Source of the DNA: Methanosarcinales archaeon | GTDB lineage: Archaea > Halobacteriota > Syntropharchaeia > Alkanophagales > Methanospirareceae | Length of the DNA stretch: 8,593 nt | Direction: 5' to 3' | Assembly (NCBI GenBank): GCA_025464425.1 | Contig: JAODGV010000092.1 | Coordinates: forward strand, 1,150 to 9,742 | Part shown: positions 6,493-8,593 of the stretch, piece after piece | How positions within the stretch are numbered: position 1 is the first letter of the stretch | How the letters are laid out: every line of letters starts with the position of its first letter | Program-made: the position numbers and the translations under genes | The notes under the pieces: model-generated | What the model was told of the DNA's origin: nothing | Databases searched by the model: none | What the model saw: the letters and a program-made list of their open reading frames with translations, nothing else

Positions 6493-7107
6493 ATGAAAAC
6501 GAAGGATAAGGGTATAGAAGACGATGAAAGGGAATACATAAGCTATGAAGATTTTCTGGATCTCTGTGATGAGGATACCCTTGCGGAATGGGTGAACGGT
6601 AAGATAGAGCGGTATTCACCGGCATCTAATGTGCATCAAGACGTTGTGAGATGGCTCACTTCCGTGTTATCAGTTTATGTAGAGGCGAGAGAATTGGGGA
6701 TTATACGTCCTGCACCGTTCCAGATGAAGACCGGTCCTGATCTGCCGGGCAGAGAGCCTGATGTAATCTTTCTCAGGAAGGAAAATCTCGGTATGCTCAA
6801 GGAGACATATTTAGACGGTCCAGCGGACCTCGCCATTGAAATCGTCTCTGAGGAAAGCCTGTTGCGGGATAGGGGCGAGAAATTTGCAGAATACGAGATT
6901 GGCGGTGTGAAAGAATACTGGATAATAGACCCTGAACTGGAGAGGGCTGATTTCTTTGTTTTGAAAGAAGGCAGATATGAGAGGCGAGTAGAAGATGAGC
7001 GTGGAATCTATCGGTCGGAAATCATAAATGGGTTTTGGATTAAAGTGGAATGGCTGTGGAATTTACCACCGGTTCTGGATGTGCTGAAAGAGCTGGGGTT
7101 GATATAG
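6493..7107 (+). CDS. Uma2-family PD-(D/E)XK nuclease-like protein
   Basis: This 204-aa protein matches the Uma2 (DUF820) family, which has a restriction-endonuclease-like fold and mostly unknown function. Visible motifs: EWVNGKIERYSPAS (32-45), H48, EPDVIF (88-93), AIEIVSEES (114-122) and RDRGEKFAEYE (125-135) followed by GVKEYWIIDP. D90, E116, D126 and K130 keep the acidic and basic pattern expected of an active nuclease core. It begins 14 bases after the fusion gene and lacks a clear SD sequence, so it is probably the second gene of that transcription unit. No toxin or antitoxin partner is visible next to it. The role of such a gene beside a redox enzyme is unknown. Confidence 0.85.
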   Translation: MKTKDKGIEDDEREYISYEDFLDLCDEDTLAEWVNGKIERYSPASNVHQDVVRWLTSVLSVYVEARELGIIRPAPFQMKTGPDLPGREPDVIFLRKENLGMLKETYLDGPADLAIEIVSEESLLRDRGEKFAEYEIGGVKEYWIIDPELERADFFVLKEGRYERRVEDERGIYRSEIINGFWIKVEWLWNLPPVLDVLKELGLI

Positions 7108-7119
7108 AATGAACATAGC

Positions 7120-7157
7120 TTTTAGGCTTTAATACCATAACCGAACAATTTTAGGCT
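7120..7157 (+). repeat. TTTTAGGCT direct repeat upstream of the 7221 promoter
   Basis: The nine-base TTTTAGGCT occurs at 7120-7128 and 7149-7157, starts 29 bases apart, each preceded by GAACA a few bases earlier. The second copy ends seven bases before the TATA box, a position suited to an activator or repressor site. It could also be chance or a small duplication. Confidence 0.4.
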
Positions 7158-7163
7158 ATATTA

Positions 7164-7171
7164 TTTATATA
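7164..7171 (+). promoter_or_regulatory. TATA box of the small ORF/DUF2325 operon
   Basis: TTTATATA here is the same octamer as before the 5081 gene. Counting about 27 bases from its centre places the start of transcription near 7195, giving a leader of about 26 bases that includes the SD at 7210-7216. TAGGT-GA-ACCTA at 7192-7203 would form a tiny stem at the very 5' end of the message. Confidence 0.55.
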
Positions 7172-7209
7172 CCTAACATATGAGAGCATTATAGGTGAAC
7201 CTAATGACA

Positions 7210-7216
7210 GGAGGTG
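7210..7216 (+). promoter_or_regulatory. strong Shine-Dalgarno of the 52-aa gene
   Basis: GGAGGTG matches the 16S rRNA 3' end at seven bases and lies four bases before ATG 7221. It is the best ribosome binding site in the window and is the main evidence that the 52-aa frame is a real gene. Confidence 0.75.
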
Positions 7217-7220
7217 TATA

Positions 7221-7379
7221 ATGAAGATGAAGAGACTGACGAGGGTGATGATGGAGCTGTTGCAGCTGCTATTGCGGGCTGATGTGGATATGCAGGATCT
7301 GGAAGAGCGTGTGAACGTGCTGAAATATGAGCTCGGATCATGGTTCATGGATGGTTACCCGCTATATCAGGGCTCATAG
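7221..7379 (+). CDS. small 52-aa hypothetical protein
   Basis: This short frame encodes a 52-aa protein starting MKMKRLTRVMMELLQLLL. Residues 1-38 look like one amphipathic, Leu-rich helix with a basic N-terminus and an acidic middle (DMQDLEERV). The last 12 residues (FMDGYPLYQGS region) are less helical. No family is recognised and no membrane segment is clear. Evidence that it is real: an excellent SD, a good promoter upstream, and a stop that immediately precedes the DUF2325 start with a 10-base gap. Its TAG even contributes two bases to the SD of the next gene. It may bind or regulate the DUF2325 protein. This is inference from the operon only. Confidence 0.6.
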   Translation: MKMKRLTRVMMELLQLLLRADVDMQDLEERVNVLKYELGSWFMDGYPLYQGS

Positions 7380-7382
7380 GTG
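7378..7382 (+). promoter_or_regulatory. Shine-Dalgarno that fixes the DUF2325 start at 7390
   Basis: AGGTG sits seven bases before ATG 7390 and overlaps the TAG stop of the small gene. Longer in-frame starts (ATG 7327 and ATG 7351) lack such a site and would overlap the 52-aa gene, so 7390 is preferred. Confidence 0.65.
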
Positions 7383-7389
7383 GTGCGAA

Positions 7390-8511
7390 ATGGTAGCTAA
7401 GAGGCGGATCTGGGAGTTACAGCATTACACGATCTCCAGAATCCTGGGGATGGTTTATTATGGTGACCGGCTTAAAGCGCTGTATAAGGATTTGAAGCTC
7501 GAAGCAGGTGATGCAACCACGTATGAACTCCATCAACATCTCACACAGCTATGTCGAGCGCAGAGCAGGCATGCACGCCGGGTGGAGCAGTTACTGGAGA
7601 AACTGTTTGCACCATATAAGAAGCATGTGGGGCTGTTGAGTGCGGAAGAGCTATGTGATATCATAGAGAGTGGTGATAATAAACAGAACATTCCTTTAGC
7701 TGCTCTTATATGGTTCGCAGTACGCAATGGCAATGGCAATGGCATAGAATCAAGAATCGCACGTGTACTTCATCTCAGGGAGCACCGTGCACTCCGACTG
7801 TATGATGAACTTGCACGCATGCTGGACGGCGAGCCGGAATCGGTGACGGAAACGCTGAGAGCCGCACTGGAGACGAACGAGAAGCTACGATACCGGTGTG
7901 CACGGCTGGAGCGCAAGCGAGAAGAGCTTATTGCGGAACGTGATGCACTGAAAGCCGATAAGACCAGCCTCATACTCGAACTGGAGTCGCAAAAGCGAAT
8001 GAATGAGCGATTAGAGCCATTGGATGGTAACTCACAGGAACTGGTGGAGAGCATGAGGATCGAGCTATCGGTCCTGAGAGAGGAGCTGAAACGGCTGAGA
8101 CGAGAATCGCAGAAGAGCGAACCAGTCCGACAGAACCGTTTAGAACCGAGAAGCAGTACTAAACCAGCAGATGAAGACATGAGGTGCAATTATGAGCTTA
8201 AGGGTCTGAGGGTTGCGTATATCGGCGGTGTGGAATCGCTGAAGCTGAATTACAGGGCGGTTGTGGAGTCCTTTGGCTGCATGTTCTGCTATCATTGCGG
8301 GCATTGCATGCGAGGCAGGAAGGAGATAGAGGAGATTGTGGAGAAGAGCGATATTATAGTCTGCCCGGTGGACATCAACAGTCATAATGCCTGCCGGATG
8401 ATAAAGGAGGCGTGCAAAGCGCGTAATAAGCCATGCTATTTCCTCCGCAGTTCGGGCTTGAGTGCGCTCAGGAAAGTGCTTGCCAGTTTCAATCGTGGGT
8501 ACGGGATGTAG
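7390..8511 (+). CDS. DUF2325-domain protein with coiled coil and Cys-rich insertion
   Basis: This 373-aa protein is of unknown function. Its N-terminal part (1-145, starting RRIWELQ and containing TTYELHQHL) resembles the helical N-terminus of full-length bacterial DUF2325 proteins, supporting this start. Residues 160-245 are a charged coiled coil. Residues 268-368 are the DUF2325 domain: LRVAYIGGVES, then SDIIVCPVDINSHNACRMIKEAC and KPCYFLRSSGLSAL. Within it residues 297-306 form CxxCxxCxxC with His302 and His305, a likely zinc or iron-sulfur site where I remember relatives having a short His-Asp turn. The Rossmann-like fold and SSG motif suggest nucleotide or ligand binding. It follows the 52-aa gene by 10 bases. 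Function cannot be stated. Confidence 0.82.
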   Translation: MVAKRRIWELQHYTISRILGMVYYGDRLKALYKDLKLEAGDATTYELHQHLTQLCRAQSRHARRVEQLLEKLFAPYKKHVGLLSAEELCDIIESGDNKQNIPLAALIWFAVRNGNGNGIESRIARVLHLREHRALRLYDELARMLDGEPESVTETLRAALETNEKLRYRCARLERKREELIAERDALKADKTSLILELESQKRMNERLEPLDGNSQELVESMRIELSVLREELKRLRRESQKSEPVRQNRLEPRSSTKPADEDMRCNYELKGLRVAYIGGVESLKLNYRAVVESFGCMFCYHCGHCMRGRKEIEEIVEKSDIIVCPVDINSHNACRMIKEACKARNKPCYFLRSSGLSALRKVLASFNRGYGM

Positions 8512-8546
8512 AAAAATAGCGCGATTCTCTATTTATTAGCTCTCTT

Positions 8547-8593
8547 ATGATAGGATCAGTAGTTCCGAACACCCCTACTTCCGAAAGAACTCA
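8547..8593 (+). CDS. possible start of a downstream gene, cut by the window end
   Basis: From ATG 8547 a frame stays open to the end of the window and reads MIGSVVPNTPTSERT. The opening faintly recalls the HAS-barrel start of HerA-like ATPases, but 15 residues are too few to decide. An A/T stretch CTATTTATTAG at 8529-8539 lies before it, closer than the usual TATA distance, and there is no SD sequence. The reverse strand is also nearly open here, so this is tentative. Confidence 0.3.
   Translation, partial: MIGSVVPNTPTSERT

Noticed and set aside
7327..7389. Longer DUF2325 protein starting at ATG 7327
   Set aside because: It would overlap the 52-aa gene in another frame and lacks an SD; ATG 7390 has AGGTG at ideal spacing and fits the family N-terminus.
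7770..8189. Minus-strand 139-aa Ser/Arg-rich frame opposite the DUF2325 gene
   Set aside because: Its composition is the mirror of the Glu/Leu/Arg-rich coiled coil; no independent start signal or motif.
8510..8590. Minus-strand near-open frame reading EVGVFGTTDPIIRELINR at the window end
   Set aside because: It is bounded by a TGA at the very edge, has no good start codon and would overlap the DUF2325 stop; the plus-strand frame from 8547 is at least equally likely.
1..8593. CRISPR array, tRNA, rRNA or insertion sequence
   Set aside because: No regularly spaced repeats, no recognisable tRNA T-loop pattern, and no transposase or terminal inverted repeats were seen.

Overview
The window reads as a piece of archaeal chromosome. 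Evidence: strong A/T-rich TATA boxes (the octamer TTTATATA occurs twice as a promoter element) sit about 27-32 bases upstream of start codons, several genes appear leaderless, and the protein families are typical of F420-using Euryarchaeota/Halobacteriota (two FrhB/FdhB-type coenzyme F420 oxidoreductases, an archaeal XRE-type regulator, an archaeal cupin). The FrhB paralogue content resembles methanogens and methane- or alkane-oxidising relatives such as ANME-1. That placement is an inference from gene style, not a demonstrated identity.

Layout. 1-109: A/T-rich tail with no gene. 110-1177 (-): FrhB-type F420 oxidoreductase with a ferredoxin-like N-terminus. A 39-bp divergent promoter region separates it from 1217-1582 (+), a small cupin protein, whose stop overlaps (ATGA) the start of 1579-3195 (+), adenine deaminase. 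The adenine deaminase stop shares a TTAA palindrome with the stop of the convergent 3192-3623 (-), an uncharacterised protein with possible helix-turn-helix modules. 3673-4200 (-) is an XRE-type regulator with a C-terminal sensor-like domain. It is divergent, across 41 bp carrying a perfect 12-bp palindrome, from 4242-5030 (+), a sugar-phosphate-isomerase-like TIM barrel. 5081-6478 (+) is the most striking gene: a NuoG/HydA-like [2Fe-2S] plus 2x[4Fe-4S] module fused to an FrhB domain. It is followed 14 nt later by a Uma2-family PD-(D/E)XK nuclease-like gene (6493-7107). 7221-7379 is a 52-aa small gene with an excellent Shine-Dalgarno (SD) sequence, and 10 nt later comes 7390-8511, a DUF2325 protein with a coiled coil and an unusual CxxCxxCxxC cluster. 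The last 82 bases hold no complete gene; a reading frame opening at 8547 may be the start of the next one.

How the genes may fit together. The two FrhB paralogues point to F420H2/ferredoxin-linked electron transfer; the fusion protein could pass electrons between F420, flavin and an external iron-sulfur partner. Adenine deaminase supplies purine salvage (adenine to hypoxanthine), apparently translationally coupled to a cupin of unknown role. The XRE regulator probably controls itself and perhaps the divergent TIM-barrel gene. The small ORF and DUF2325 gene form a separate transcription unit that, unlike the others, appears to use a leader with SD sequences.

The most novel items are the iron-sulfur/FrhB fusion, the Cys-rich DUF2325 protein with its small companion gene, and the Asp-for-Cys change in the second ferredoxin motif of the first FrhB gene.
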